Of a stretch of DNA of 64,000 nucleotides, positions 43,241 to 50,349 are shown in pieces. Positions within the stretch are counted from its first letter, which is position 1. Each line of letters begins with the position of its first letter. The stretch comes from Pseudonocardia sp. C8 (GTDB lineage Bacteria; Actinomycetota; Actinomycetes; Mycobacteriales; Pseudonocardiaceae), in the NCBI RefSeq assembly GCF_014267175.1, contig NZ_JACMTR010000002.1, positions 4,427,501 through 4,491,500 on the forward strand, given 5' to 3'. The notes under the pieces were generated by a model, which had not been told where the DNA came from, searched no databases, and saw only the letters and a program-made list of their open reading frames with translations. Made by a program: the position numbers and the translations under genes.

Positions 43241-44197
43241 GTGGACCCGGGCGACACCGCACCGACGGGGTCCGTGACACCCGGAGCCCGCTCCGCGCTG
43301 CGCGCCGCCCGGCAGGAGCGTGGCTGGTCCCAGACCGACGCCGCGCGGCGGCTGGCGGAGCTCGCCGCCCGGCGCGGCGGGAGCACCGCGCGGCCCGGCA
43401 GCCTCAAGACCCAGCTCTCCCGCTGGGAGAACGGGCACGCGACCCCGGCCCCGGAGCACCGGGCGCTGCTGGTCGAGCTGTACGGGGGCACCCCGGCCGA
43501 GCTCGGTCTCGAACCGGCGGCCCCGGAGACCGCCCACGGGGCCGACGACCGGCTCCGGGCCGCACTCGCCCGGGCCGCTGCACTCGACGACGCCGGCCTG
43601 GCGCTGCTCGCCGACCAGCTCCGCGGCACGGCGGCGCTGGACCACCGGCTCGGCACGGCTGCCGCGCACGGCACGCTGACCAGCCAGGTCGAGCAGCTCC
43701 GCGAGCTGCTCACGCACTGCGTCGATCCCGGCACCGCCGAGCGCCTGGCCGAACTCCTGGCCGGGGCGGCGCTCCTGGCCGGCGACCAGGAGCGCGACCG
43801 GGGCGCGCCGGACCTGGCCTGGCACGCCTACGTGCTGGCCGGCGAGGCGGCCGGGCGGGCCGCCCGCAGCGATCTGGCCGCACTCGCGCACGGCCGCCGC
43901 GAGCGGCTCCGGCGAGAGCTGGACCGACCGGCCGTCGACCGCGCCGTCCCGCCGCCCGGCCGGATCGACGTGCACGCACCCCCGGTGCCCATCTGGGCCG
44001 AGCTCGGGCACGACGACGGCGGCGAGAGCTCGATCCGGGACCGGACGGAGGCCGCGCTGCGCGAGGCGACCGAGGCGGCCCGGGCCGGGCGCGCCGAGGA
44101 CGCGGGGGCTGCGGCGGCCCGTGCCCGGCGGCTCGCCCTGCGCTCCGGGTCGGCGCGCACGCTCACGCTGCTCCGGCAGGCGCAGCGACCCTCCTGA
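43241..44197 (+). CDS. XRE-type helix-turn-helix regulator with helical C-terminus
   Basis: 318 residues from GTG 43241. The N-terminal domain reads ALRAARQERGWSQTDAARRL and later SLKTQLSRWENGHATP, an XRE helix-turn-helix with a longer loop than usual. The remaining 230 residues are Ala/Leu/Arg-rich helices, probably repeat-like, resembling actinobacterial regulators with TPR-type tails (DLAWHAYVLAGEAAGRAARSD). The first 12 residues are poorly conserved. It precedes the MeaB/thiolase/epimerase genes, on the opposite strand of MeaB, so regulation of this carbon pathway is imaginable but not demonstrated. A perfect hairpin terminator follows 6 bp after the stop. Confidence 0.75.
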   Translation: MDPGDTAPTGSVTPGARSALRAARQERGWSQTDAARRLAELAARRGGSTARPGSLKTQLSRWENGHATPAPEHRALLVELYGGTPAELGLEPAAPETAHGADDRLRAALARAAALDDAGLALLADQLRGTAALDHRLGTAAAHGTLTSQVEQLRELLTHCVDPGTAERLAELLAGAALLAGDQERDRGAPDLAWHAYVLAGEAAGRAARSDLAALAHGRRERLRRELDRPAVDRAVPPPGRIDVHAPPVPIWAELGHDDGGESSIRDRTEAALREATEAARAGRAEDAGAAAARARRLALRSGSARTLTLLRQAQRPS

Positions 44198-44203
44198 ACT
44201 GCC

Positions 44204-44252
44204 GACTCATGGAGCTTTGGTCCCGTGGCACGGGACCAAAGCTCCATGAGTC
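44204..44252. terminator. Perfect 24-bp hairpin between convergent genes
   Basis: The arms 44204-44227 and 44229-44252 are exact reverse complements (outer GACTCATGGAGC, inner TTTGGTCCCGTG), with a single central G. It lies between the helix-turn-helix gene (ends 44197) and meaB (ends 44304) and can stop transcription from both sides. Confidence 0.8.
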
Positions 44253-44303
44253 CCAGCCCGGGAAGGCGGCGGCACGCGGGTGGGCGTCGCGGCGGGGTGG
44301 GCG

Positions 44304-45263
44304 TCAGCCGGAACTCTCGAGCAGCTCGTCGGCGGCAGCCCACGGGTCCAGCTCCCCGGCCAGCACCCGGCCGGTCAGCGCGTCGAGCGCCGCCCCGCCG
44401 CGCACCTGCTCCATCCGGGCCCGCACCTGCTCCATCCCGATCGCCTCGATCTCGCGGCGGATCCGCTCGCGCCGGCGCCGCTCGCGCTCACCGGACTTCT
44501 CGGCCCAGGTCAGGTGCTCGTCGAGGGCGTCGGCGAGCGCGTCGATCCCCTCGGCCCGGGAGGCCACGGTCGACAGGACCGGCGGCGCCCAGGCCTCCGC
44601 CCCGGCGTCCTCGCGCAGGTGCAGCATGTTCCGCAGCTCGCGGACGGTGCGGCGGGTGCCGTCCCGGTCGGCCTTGTTGACCACGAAGACGTCACCGATC
44701 TCCAGGATCCCGGCCTTCGCCGCCTGGATGCCGTCGCCCATGCCGGGTGCGAGCAGCACGACGGTGGTGTCGGCCAGCCCGACGATCTCGACCTCGGACT
44801 GGCCGACGCCGACGGTCTCGACCAGCACGACGTCGCAGCCGGCCGCGTCGAGCACGCGCAGCGCCTGCGGGGTCGCCCAGGACAGCCCACCGAGGTGGCC
44901 GCGGGTGGCCATGGAGCGGATGAAGACGCCGGGGTCGTCGGCGTGCTCCCCCATCCGCACCCGGTCGCCGAGCAGCGCGCCCCCGCTGAACGGCGACGAC
45001 GGGTCCACGGCCAGCACGCCGACCGTCCGGCCGCGGGCGCGGAGCTCGGTGACCAGCGCCGAGGTCGAGGTGGACTTCCCGACGCCGGGCGAGCCGGTCA
45101 GCCCGACCACGTGCGCGCGCCCGGTGTGCGGGGTCAGCGCGGCGGACACCTCCCGCAGCCGCGGGCCGGCGTTCTCCACCATCGAGATCAGCCGGGCGAC
45201 GGCGAGCTGCTCGCCGGCGCGTGCCCGCTCGACCAGCTCGCCGGGGTCCGGGGGTCCGCCCAC
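44304..45263 (-). CDS. meaB: MeaB-type GTPase chaperone of acyl-CoA mutases
   Basis: 319 residues from GTG 45263. The G-domain carries Walker A GSPGVGKSTSTSAL, the VLAVDPSSPFSGG switch, LVETVGVGQSEVEI and VVNKAD. N-terminal helices (LVERARAGEQLAVARLISMV) and a C-terminal arm (RRRRERIRREIEAIGMEQVR) are those of the MeaB/ArgK family. The protein protects and re-activates B12-dependent methylmalonyl- or ethylmalonyl-CoA mutases and edits their cofactor. The mutase genes are not in the window. It lies about 100 bp downstream of the thiolase, with a terminator hairpin between. Confidence 0.92.
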   Translation of the reverse strand: MGGPPDPGELVERARAGEQLAVARLISMVENAGPRLREVSAALTPHTGRAHVVGLTGSPGVGKSTSTSALVTELRARGRTVGVLAVDPSSPFSGGALLGDRVRMGEHADDPGVFIRSMATRGHLGGLSWATPQALRVLDAAGCDVVLVETVGVGQSEVEIVGLADTTVVLLAPGMGDGIQAAKAGILEIGDVFVVNKADRDGTRRTVRELRNMLHLREDAGAEAWAPPVLSTVASRAEGIDALADALDEHLTWAEKSGERERRRRERIRREIEAIGMEQVRARMEQVRGGAALDALTGRVLAGELDPWAAADELLESSG

Positions 45264-45325
45264 GGTCGTCCTCCTCCTCGACGCCGGGGCGCGCGGGACG
45301 CCCGGCGCAACGGGCCGGGATGTGC

Positions 45326-45353
45326 GTCGGCCCCCGCCGCAGCGGGGGCCGAC
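45326..45353 (-). terminator. Hairpin terminator after the thiolase gene
   Basis: GTCGGCCCCCGC and GCGGGGGCCGAC pair perfectly over 12 bp around the loop CGCA, 15 bp downstream of the thiolase stop. It separates the thiolase from meaB, which therefore may have its own promoter. Confidence 0.75.
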
Positions 45354-45367
45354 GAGCAGATCCGGGA

Positions 45368-46555
45368 TCAGGCCTTCGGCACCCGGACGATCAGGGCGTC
45401 GCCCTGGCCGCCACCGCCGCACAGGGCGGCCGCGCCGACGCCGCCGCCGCGGGCCTTGAGGGCCAGGGCGAGGTGCAGCGCGATCCGGGCGCCGGACATG
45501 CCGATCGGGTGGCCGAGGGCGATCGCACCGCCGTCGACGTTCACCTTGTCCTCGGCGATGCCCAGCTTGCGGGTGGAGACGATGCCCACCGCGGCGAACG
45601 CCTCGTTGATCTCCACGAGGTCCAGGTCGGCGGGCTGGATGCCCTCCTTCTCGCAGGCCTTGGCGATCGCGTTGGCCGGCTGCTCGTGCAGCGAGGCGTC
45701 CGGGCCGGCGACGACGCCGTGCGCACCGATCTCGGCGATCCAGTCCAGCCCCAGCTCCTCGGCCTTGGCCTTGCTCATCACGACGACCGCGGCGGCACCG
45801 TCGGAGATCTGCGACGCGGAGCCCGCGGTGATCGTGCCGTCCGCCGAGAACGCAGGCCGGAGCGCGCCGAGGCTCTCGGTGGTGGTGTCCCCGCGCACGC
45901 CCTCGTCGGTGGTGAACTGCACCGGGTCGCCCTTGCGCTGGGGGATCTCGACCGGGGCGATCTCCTGGTCGAAGGTGCCGTCCTGCGCGGCGCGGGCCGC
46001 GTTCTGGTGCGAGCGGGCGGCGAAGGCGTCCTGCTCCTCGCGGGTCAGGCCGTAGCGCTCGTTGTACTTCTCGGTCGATGCGCCCATCGCAACCTGGTCG
46101 AACGCGCAGAACAGCCCGTCGTAGGACATGTGGTCGGTGAGCGTGGCGTCACCGAACTTGGTGCCCTCGCGGGACTTGGTCAGCAGGTGCGGCGCCTGGG
46201 TCATCGACTCCTGGCCCCCGGCGACGACGACGTCGAACTCCCCGGCCCGGATGAGCTGGTCGGCGAGGGCGATGGCGTCGATCCCGGACAGGCAGACCTT
46301 GTTGATGGTCAGCGCCGGGACGTCCATCGGGATGCCCGCGGCGACGGCGGCCTGGCGGGCGGGGATCTGGCCCGCGCCCGCGGTCAGCACCTGACCCATG
46401 ATCGTGTACTGGACCTGGTCGGGAGCGACGCCCGCACGCTCCAGCGCGGACTTGATGGCGACCCCACCGAGCTGGGCTCCGGAGAACCCTTTCAGCGAGC
46501 CGAGCAGGCGGCCCATGGGCGTGCGGGCCCCGGCGACGATCACGGTTCCGGACAC
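45368..46555 (-). CDS. Acetyl-CoA C-acetyltransferase (thiolase)
   Basis: 395 residues from GTG 46555. Active-site residues are complete: nucleophile Cys in [12 protein letters not shown] (near residue 89), His in [17 protein letters not shown] and the second Cys in [13 protein letters not shown]. The NEAF motif reads [10 protein letters not shown]. It condenses two acetyl-CoA to acetoacetyl-CoA or cleaves 3-ketoacyl-CoA. With epimerase, Ccr and the 3-hydroxyacyl-CoA dehydrogenase it can supply the first steps of the ethylmalonyl-CoA route. It is divergent from the epimerase with 138 bp between. The mycobacterial counterpart (fadA4) also neighbours the epimerase. Confidence 0.93.
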   Translation of the reverse strand: MSGTVIVAGARTPMGRLLGSLKGFSGAQLGGVAIKSALERAGVAPDQVQYTIMGQVLTAGAGQIPARQAAVAAGIPMDVPALTINKVCLSGIDAIALADQLIRAGEFDVVVAGGQESMTQAPHLLTKSREGTKFGDATLTDHMSYDGLFCAFDQVAMGASTEKYNERYGLTREEQDAFAARSHQNAARAAQDGTFDQEIAPVEIPQRKGDPVQFTTDEGVRGDTTTESLGALRPAFSADGTITAGSASQISDGAAAVVVMSKAKAEELGLDWIAEIGAHGVVAGPDASLHEQPANAIAKACEKEGIQPADLDLVEINEAFAAVGIVSTRKLGIAEDKVNVDGGAIALGHPIGMSGARIALHLALALKARGGGVGAAALCGGGGQGDALIVRVPKA

Positions 46556-46693
46556 GGGTCCTCCAGCAAGCTTCGTTGACAGGTGGGCGGCCACCATACC
46601 CACGTCTCACGGTCGTACGGCACGACCCGAACGGTGGGGGTGACCAGCGGCACATCGCCCTACTCGCGAGTAGAACGGGTACCTTCTGCCCCC

Positions 46694-47152
46694 ATGACGA
46701 CAACCGAGGACGCTCTCTCACCGCTGGTCGTGGCCGTGGACCACGTGGGCATCGCGGTGCCCGACCTGGACGAGGCGATCCGCTGGTACGCGGAGAACCT
46801 GGGCCTCGTCCCGGTGCACGAGGAGACCAACACCGAGCAGGGGGTGCGCGAGGCGATGCTGGGCGCCCCCGGCGAGGCGGCGGGGGCCACCAAGGTGCAG
46901 CTGCTCGCCCCGCTCGACGGGAACTCGACGATCGCGAAGTTCATCGACCGCAACGGCCCCGGCCTGCAGCAGGTCGCCTACCGGGTGGCCGACGTCGCGG
47001 CCGCGGCCGACGCATTGCGCGCCAAGGGGCTGCGCCTGCTCTACGACGAGCCGCGCCGCGGGACCTCGAACTCCAAGGTCAACTTCGTCCATCCCAAGGA
47101 CGCCGGCGGCGTGCTGGTCGAGCTCGTGGAACCGGCCGCCGAGGGCCACTGA
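46694..47152 (+). CDS. mce: Methylmalonyl-CoA (ethylmalonyl-CoA) epimerase
   Basis: 152 residues of the vicinal-oxygen-chelate fold. Metal ligands are visible in DHVGIAVPDLDEA (His), TKVQLLAPLDG (Gln), LQQVAYRVADV (His replaced by Ala-Tyr context) and GVLVELVEP (Glu). The usual LHHIA motif reads LQQVAYR, so one His metal ligand is not obvious; this deserves attention. The enzyme equilibrates 2R and 2S forms of methyl- and ethylmalonyl-CoA. A TACCTT hexamer 8 nt before the ATG could be the -10 box of a leaderless promoter. Ccr follows 175 bp downstream on the same strand. Confidence 0.85.
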   Translation: MTTTEDALSPLVVAVDHVGIAVPDLDEAIRWYAENLGLVPVHEETNTEQGVREAMLGAPGEAAGATKVQLLAPLDGNSTIAKFIDRNGPGLQQVAYRVADVAAAADALRAKGLRLLYDEPRRGTSNSKVNFVHPKDAGGVLVELVEPAAEGH

Positions 47153-47228
47153 CACCGCTCACGCAGTACGGGCGTCCGGTGGCCTGGATCACGAAACCGG
47201 GTGCCGGATGTCACGCCCACCCAGCCGG

Positions 47229-47268
47229 CTTGGATACGATACTACGCAGTAACTTGCGGTATCCCAAG
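47229..47268 (+). promoter_or_regulatory. Nested inverted repeats upstream of ccr
   Basis: CTTGGATAC (47229) and GTATCCCAAG (47259) form an outer inverted repeat with one extra base, and TACT-ACGC-AGTA (47240-47251) forms an inner one. The region is notably AT-richer than its surroundings and lies 60-100 bp before the ccr start, so a regulated promoter is likely here. No known operator consensus was matched. Confidence 0.45.
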
Positions 47269-47327
47269 CAAACGGGTCCGATGTACCCGGATCACTCCCC
47301 TAGCAACGTCGCCATCGGAGGCCACCA

Positions 47328-48659
47328 GTGAAGGACATCCGCGACGCCATCCTCGCCGGGCAGTTCGCCGACGTCGGCGGCCTGGAGGTGCCCGAGACCT
47401 ACCAGGGCGTCACCGTCCGGGCCGAGGACGCCGACATGTTCGAGGGTCTGCCCACCCAGGAGAAGGACCCGCGCAAGAGCCTGCGCGTCGAGGACGTCCC
47501 GGTCCCCGAGCTGGGCCCGGGCGAGGCGCTGGTGGCCGTGATGGCCAGCGCCATCAACTACAACACGGTGTGGACGTCGATCTTCGAGCCGCTCTCGACG
47601 TTCAACTTCCTCAAGCGCTACGGCAAGCTCTCCCCGCTGGCCGCCCGGCACGACCTGCCGTACCACGTGGTCGGCTCGGACCTCGCCGGCGTGGTCGTGC
47701 GGACCGGGCCGGGAGTCAACTCCTGGAAGGCGGGCGACCAGGTCGTCGCGCACTGCCTGTCGGTCGAGCTCGAGAGCCCGGACGGGCACTCCGACACGAT
47801 GATGGACCCGGAGCAGCGCATCTGGGGCTTCGAGACGAACTTCGGCGGCCTCGCCGAGCTGGCACTGGTGAAGTCCAACCAGCTCATGCCCAAGCCCGAC
47901 CACCTCACCTGGGAGGAGGCCGCCTCCCCCGGCCTGGTCAACTCGACCGCCTACCGCCAGCTGGTGTCGCGCAACGGAGCCGACATGAAGCAGGGCGACG
48001 TCGTGCTGATCTGGGGTGCCTCCGGCGGCCTCGGCTCCTACGCCACCCAGTTCGCGCTGAACGGGGGCGCCACCCCGGTCTGCGTCGTCTCCTCCGAGGA
48101 GAAGGCCCAGATCTGCCGGAACATGGGCGCCGAGCTGGTGATCGACCGCAACGCCGAGGGCTACAAGTTCTGGAAGGACCCGCAGACCCAGGACCCCAAG
48201 GAGTGGAAGCGCTTCGGGGCCCGGATCCGGGAGCTGACCGGCGGTGAGGACCCGGACATCGTCTTCGAGCACCCCGGCCGGGAGACCTTCGGCGCCTCGA
48301 TCTACGTCACCCGCAAGGGCGGCCAGATCGTCACCTGCGCGTCGACCTCGGGCTACATGCACGAGTTCGACAACCGCTACCTGTGGATGAACCTCAAGCG
48401 GATCGTCGGCTCGCACTTCGCGAACTACCGGGAGGCCTTCGAGGCCAACCGGCTCGTCGCCAAGGGCATGATCCACCCGACGCTGTCGCGGGTGTACCCG
48501 CTCGCCGAGACCGGCCAGGCCGCGTACGACGTCCACAAGAACACCCACCAGGGCAAGGTCGGCGTGCTGGCGCTGGCCCCCGAGGAGGGTCTGGGCGTGG
48601 CGAACCCGGAGAAGCGGGAGAAGCACCTCGAGGGGATCAACCGCTTCCGCGGGGTCTGA
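47328..48659 (+). CDS. ccr: Crotonyl-CoA carboxylase/reductase
   Basis: 443 residues from GTG 47328 with CGGAGG as ribosome-binding site. It belongs to the medium-chain dehydrogenase superfamily, with the Ccr-specific CO2-binding residues: Asn in SAINYNTVWTSIFEP, Phe-Glu in WGFETNFGGLAEL and His in VGSHFANYREA. The NADPH site is WGASGGLGSYATQ. The enzyme reductively carboxylates crotonyl-CoA to ethylmalonyl-CoA, a key step of the ethylmalonyl-CoA pathway and of polyketide extender-unit supply. Nearby epimerase, thiolase, MeaB and hydroxyacyl-CoA dehydrogenase support a pathway role. A perfect terminator hairpin follows. Confidence 0.96.
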   Translation: MKDIRDAILAGQFADVGGLEVPETYQGVTVRAEDADMFEGLPTQEKDPRKSLRVEDVPVPELGPGEALVAVMASAINYNTVWTSIFEPLSTFNFLKRYGKLSPLAARHDLPYHVVGSDLAGVVVRTGPGVNSWKAGDQVVAHCLSVELESPDGHSDTMMDPEQRIWGFETNFGGLAELALVKSNQLMPKPDHLTWEEAASPGLVNSTAYRQLVSRNGADMKQGDVVLIWGASGGLGSYATQFALNGGATPVCVVSSEEKAQICRNMGAELVIDRNAEGYKFWKDPQTQDPKEWKRFGARIRELTGGEDPDIVFEHPGRETFGASIYVTRKGGQIVTCASTSGYMHEFDNRYLWMNLKRIVGSHFANYREAFEANRLVAKGMIHPTLSRVYPLAETGQAAYDVHKNTHQGKVGVLALAPEEGLGVANPEKREKHLEGINRFRGV

Positions 48660-48679
48660 CCTGCCGTGCGAACCGACGC

Positions 48680-48712
48680 CGGGTCCGGTCGTGCTGCACA
48701 CGACCGGACCCG
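48680..48712 (+). terminator. Hairpin terminator after ccr
   Basis: Perfect 14-bp arms CGGGTCCGGTCGTG (48680-48693) and CACGACCGGACCCG (48699-48712) enclose the loop CTGCA, 21 bp after the ccr stop codon. Confidence 0.8.
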
Positions 48713-48780
48713 TGTCCAGGGGTGGGTGAAGCTGGTGACCCTCGGCGCGGGAACACACGGCCCCGCTACGCGCTCGGCGG

Positions 48781-48786
48781 TACGGT
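48781..48786 (+). promoter_or_regulatory. Probable -10 box of a leaderless promoter
   Basis: TACGGT ends 6 nt before the ATG of the coiled-coil gene at 48793. There is no ribosome-binding site in between. Hexamer and spacing are as for glgB. Confidence 0.4.
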
Positions 48787-48792
48787 GACGCC

Positions 48793-49932
48793 ATGGCCGG
48801 TGACCACGATGTGCCCGTACCCCGGACCGGTTTCTCGATCGCGCGCCGCGGATACGACCAGGCGCAGGTCGACAGCCACCTGCGCCGGCTCGACGCCGAG
48901 GTGCGGATGCTGGCCGCCGACCGGGACGCCGCCGTCGCCCAGAACACCCGGCTGAGCCGCGAGCTGGACGACGCCCGGACCCGCGTCGAGGCCCTGCAGC
49001 AGCAGGTGAACCGGCTCGCCGGGCCCCCGCAGAGCGTCCAGGGCATGAGCGAGCGGCTCCGTTCGATGCTCCGCCTGGCCGAGGACGAGGTCGCCGAGAT
49101 GCACTCCCGGGCCGACCGGGAGATCGCGGAGCAGCGCCGGCAGGGCGAGGAGCACGCCCGCGCCGTGATCGCCGACGCCCGCGCGCGGGCCGAGCAGCTC
49201 ACCGCGGACGCCGAGGCCCACCGCGCCGACCTGGACCGGCAGGCCGAGGAGCGGGACCGCGCCCTCGACGAGAAACAGGCCCGGATCGAACGGGAGCTCG
49301 CCGAGCTGCGGGAACGGACCGAGACCGAGCTCGCCGAGCTCCGCGACAGCACCGAGCGCTCGCTGGCCGAGCAGCGGGAGAACACCCTGCGCGAGCTCTC
49401 CGAGCAGGAACGGGTCGTCACCGAGCGGCTCACCCGCGAGGACGCCCAGGCCCGGGAGAACCGCGAGCAGATCGAGCACGACTTCCGGATCGCGATGGAC
49501 CAGCGTCGCGCCGAGGCGCTGAGCGCGCTGTTCGCCGAACGGGACGGGCTGACCGACGAGATCACCCGGCGCAGGCGGGAGACCGACGAGGAGGTCCGGC
49601 AGGCCCTCGACGAGGCGCGCTCCGAGGCCGAGCGGCTCCGCTCGGATGCCCGCCGGGACGCCGAGGAGACCACCACGCGGGCCCGCTTCCGCGTCGAGCA
49701 GCTCACCGACCTGCGCAGCAAGGTGGCCGAGCAGCTACGCACGACCCGGGCGCTGCTCGACACCGAGGCCACCGCCCTGGAGGCCGGGCCGTCCCTGGCC
49801 GACGTCCCGGAGCAGCCCGATCCGGCCGGGTCCGGCCAGGCCACGACCGGGCAGACCGCGGACCGCCCCGCGCGCCCCTCACCCGCGCCCCGCTCCCACG
49901 CCTACGCCGAGCAGGGCTCGCACGCCCGCTGA
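48793..49932 (+). CDS. DivIVA-domain coiled-coil protein (Scy/FilP neighbourhood)
   Basis: 379 residues. The N-terminus (TGFSIARRGYDQAQVDSHLR, residues 12-31) is a DivIVA-type membrane-curvature-binding segment. From about residue 35 to 330 the sequence is an almost continuous, highly charged coiled coil with many Glu/Arg/Ala heptads. The last 50 residues are Pro/Ala-rich and disordered. Such proteins organise polar growth and the cytoskeleton in actinobacteria. In Streptomyces coelicolor the polarity protein Scy and FilP are encoded beside epimerase, thiolase and MeaB genes (from memory), and this locus has the same neighbours. The present protein is far shorter than Scy, closer to FilP size. 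Confidence 0.8.
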   Translation: MAGDHDVPVPRTGFSIARRGYDQAQVDSHLRRLDAEVRMLAADRDAAVAQNTRLSRELDDARTRVEALQQQVNRLAGPPQSVQGMSERLRSMLRLAEDEVAEMHSRADREIAEQRRQGEEHARAVIADARARAEQLTADAEAHRADLDRQAEERDRALDEKQARIERELAELRERTETELAELRDSTERSLAEQRENTLRELSEQERVVTERLTREDAQARENREQIEHDFRIAMDQRRAEALSALFAERDGLTDEITRRRRETDEEVRQALDEARSEAERLRSDARRDAEETTTRARFRVEQLTDLRSKVAEQLRTTRALLDTEATALEAGPSLADVPEQPDPAGSGQATTGQTADRPARPSPAPRSHAYAEQGSHAR

Positions 49933-50008
49933 CCCCGGGCCGGCCTCCCGCGCCGCGCCCGGGCAGACGGCCGGGCCACGCCGGCCCACCCGAGCGGGCC
50001 GCCCGCCG

Positions 50009-50245
50009 TCAGCGCCGCCGGGAGCCGGGCCGGCGCCGGTCGCGGGCGTTCCAGCAGGGCAGGTGCCAGTGCCTGCGATCCTCGACGCCGCCGGTGTCGT
50101 CGGCCGGCCACGCCACCACGTGCGGCGTGCCCGCTGGCAGGACCTGGTCGCAGCCCGGGCAGCGGTAGTCCTTCACCGACGACCCGCCGGGGACCCGGCG
50201 GACGTTCCACTCGCCGTCCCGCCCGCTCTCCCGGGACGTGATCAT
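50009..50245 (-). CDS. Small zinc-binding-motif protein (actinobacterial conserved)
   Basis: 78 residues from ATG 50245, convergent with the coiled-coil gene. It contains DYRCPGCDQVLPAGTPHVVA and RRHWHLPCWNARDRR, i.e. a CxxC knuckle and a later His-x-x-Cys pair that together could hold a zinc ion in an HNH-like or PARP-like small finger. This pattern occurs in a conserved actinobacterial family often labelled ATP/GTP-binding protein without evidence. An upstream start at 50326 is open but would run through a terminator-like hairpin, so the inner ATG was preferred. Function unknown. Confidence 0.65.
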   Translation of the reverse strand: MITSRESGRDGEWNVRRVPGGSSVKDYRCPGCDQVLPAGTPHVVAWPADDTGGVEDRRHWHLPCWNARDRRRPGSRRR

Positions 50246-50273
50246 GCCGCTGCCGAGCGGCGGCGCGACCGGG

Positions 50274-50305
50274 CGGCCCCGCCCCCGTTCCGTGGGGCGG
50301 GGCCG
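50274..50305 (-). terminator. Hairpin terminator after the hydroxyacyl-CoA dehydrogenase gene
   Basis: CGGCCCCGCCCC (50274-50285) and GGGGCGGGGCCG (50294-50305) pair perfectly over 12 bp with an 8-nt loop, 45 bp downstream of the dehydrogenase stop. Confidence 0.7.
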
Positions 50306-50349
50306 TCTGGCGCGTCCGCGGGCCATCCGCTCGTCGCTCGCCGGGCGGG

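Noticed and set aside
47229..47268. Rho-independent terminator after the epimerase gene
   Set aside because: The stem is interrupted and AT-rich and lies close to the ccr start; a regulatory site is more plausible.
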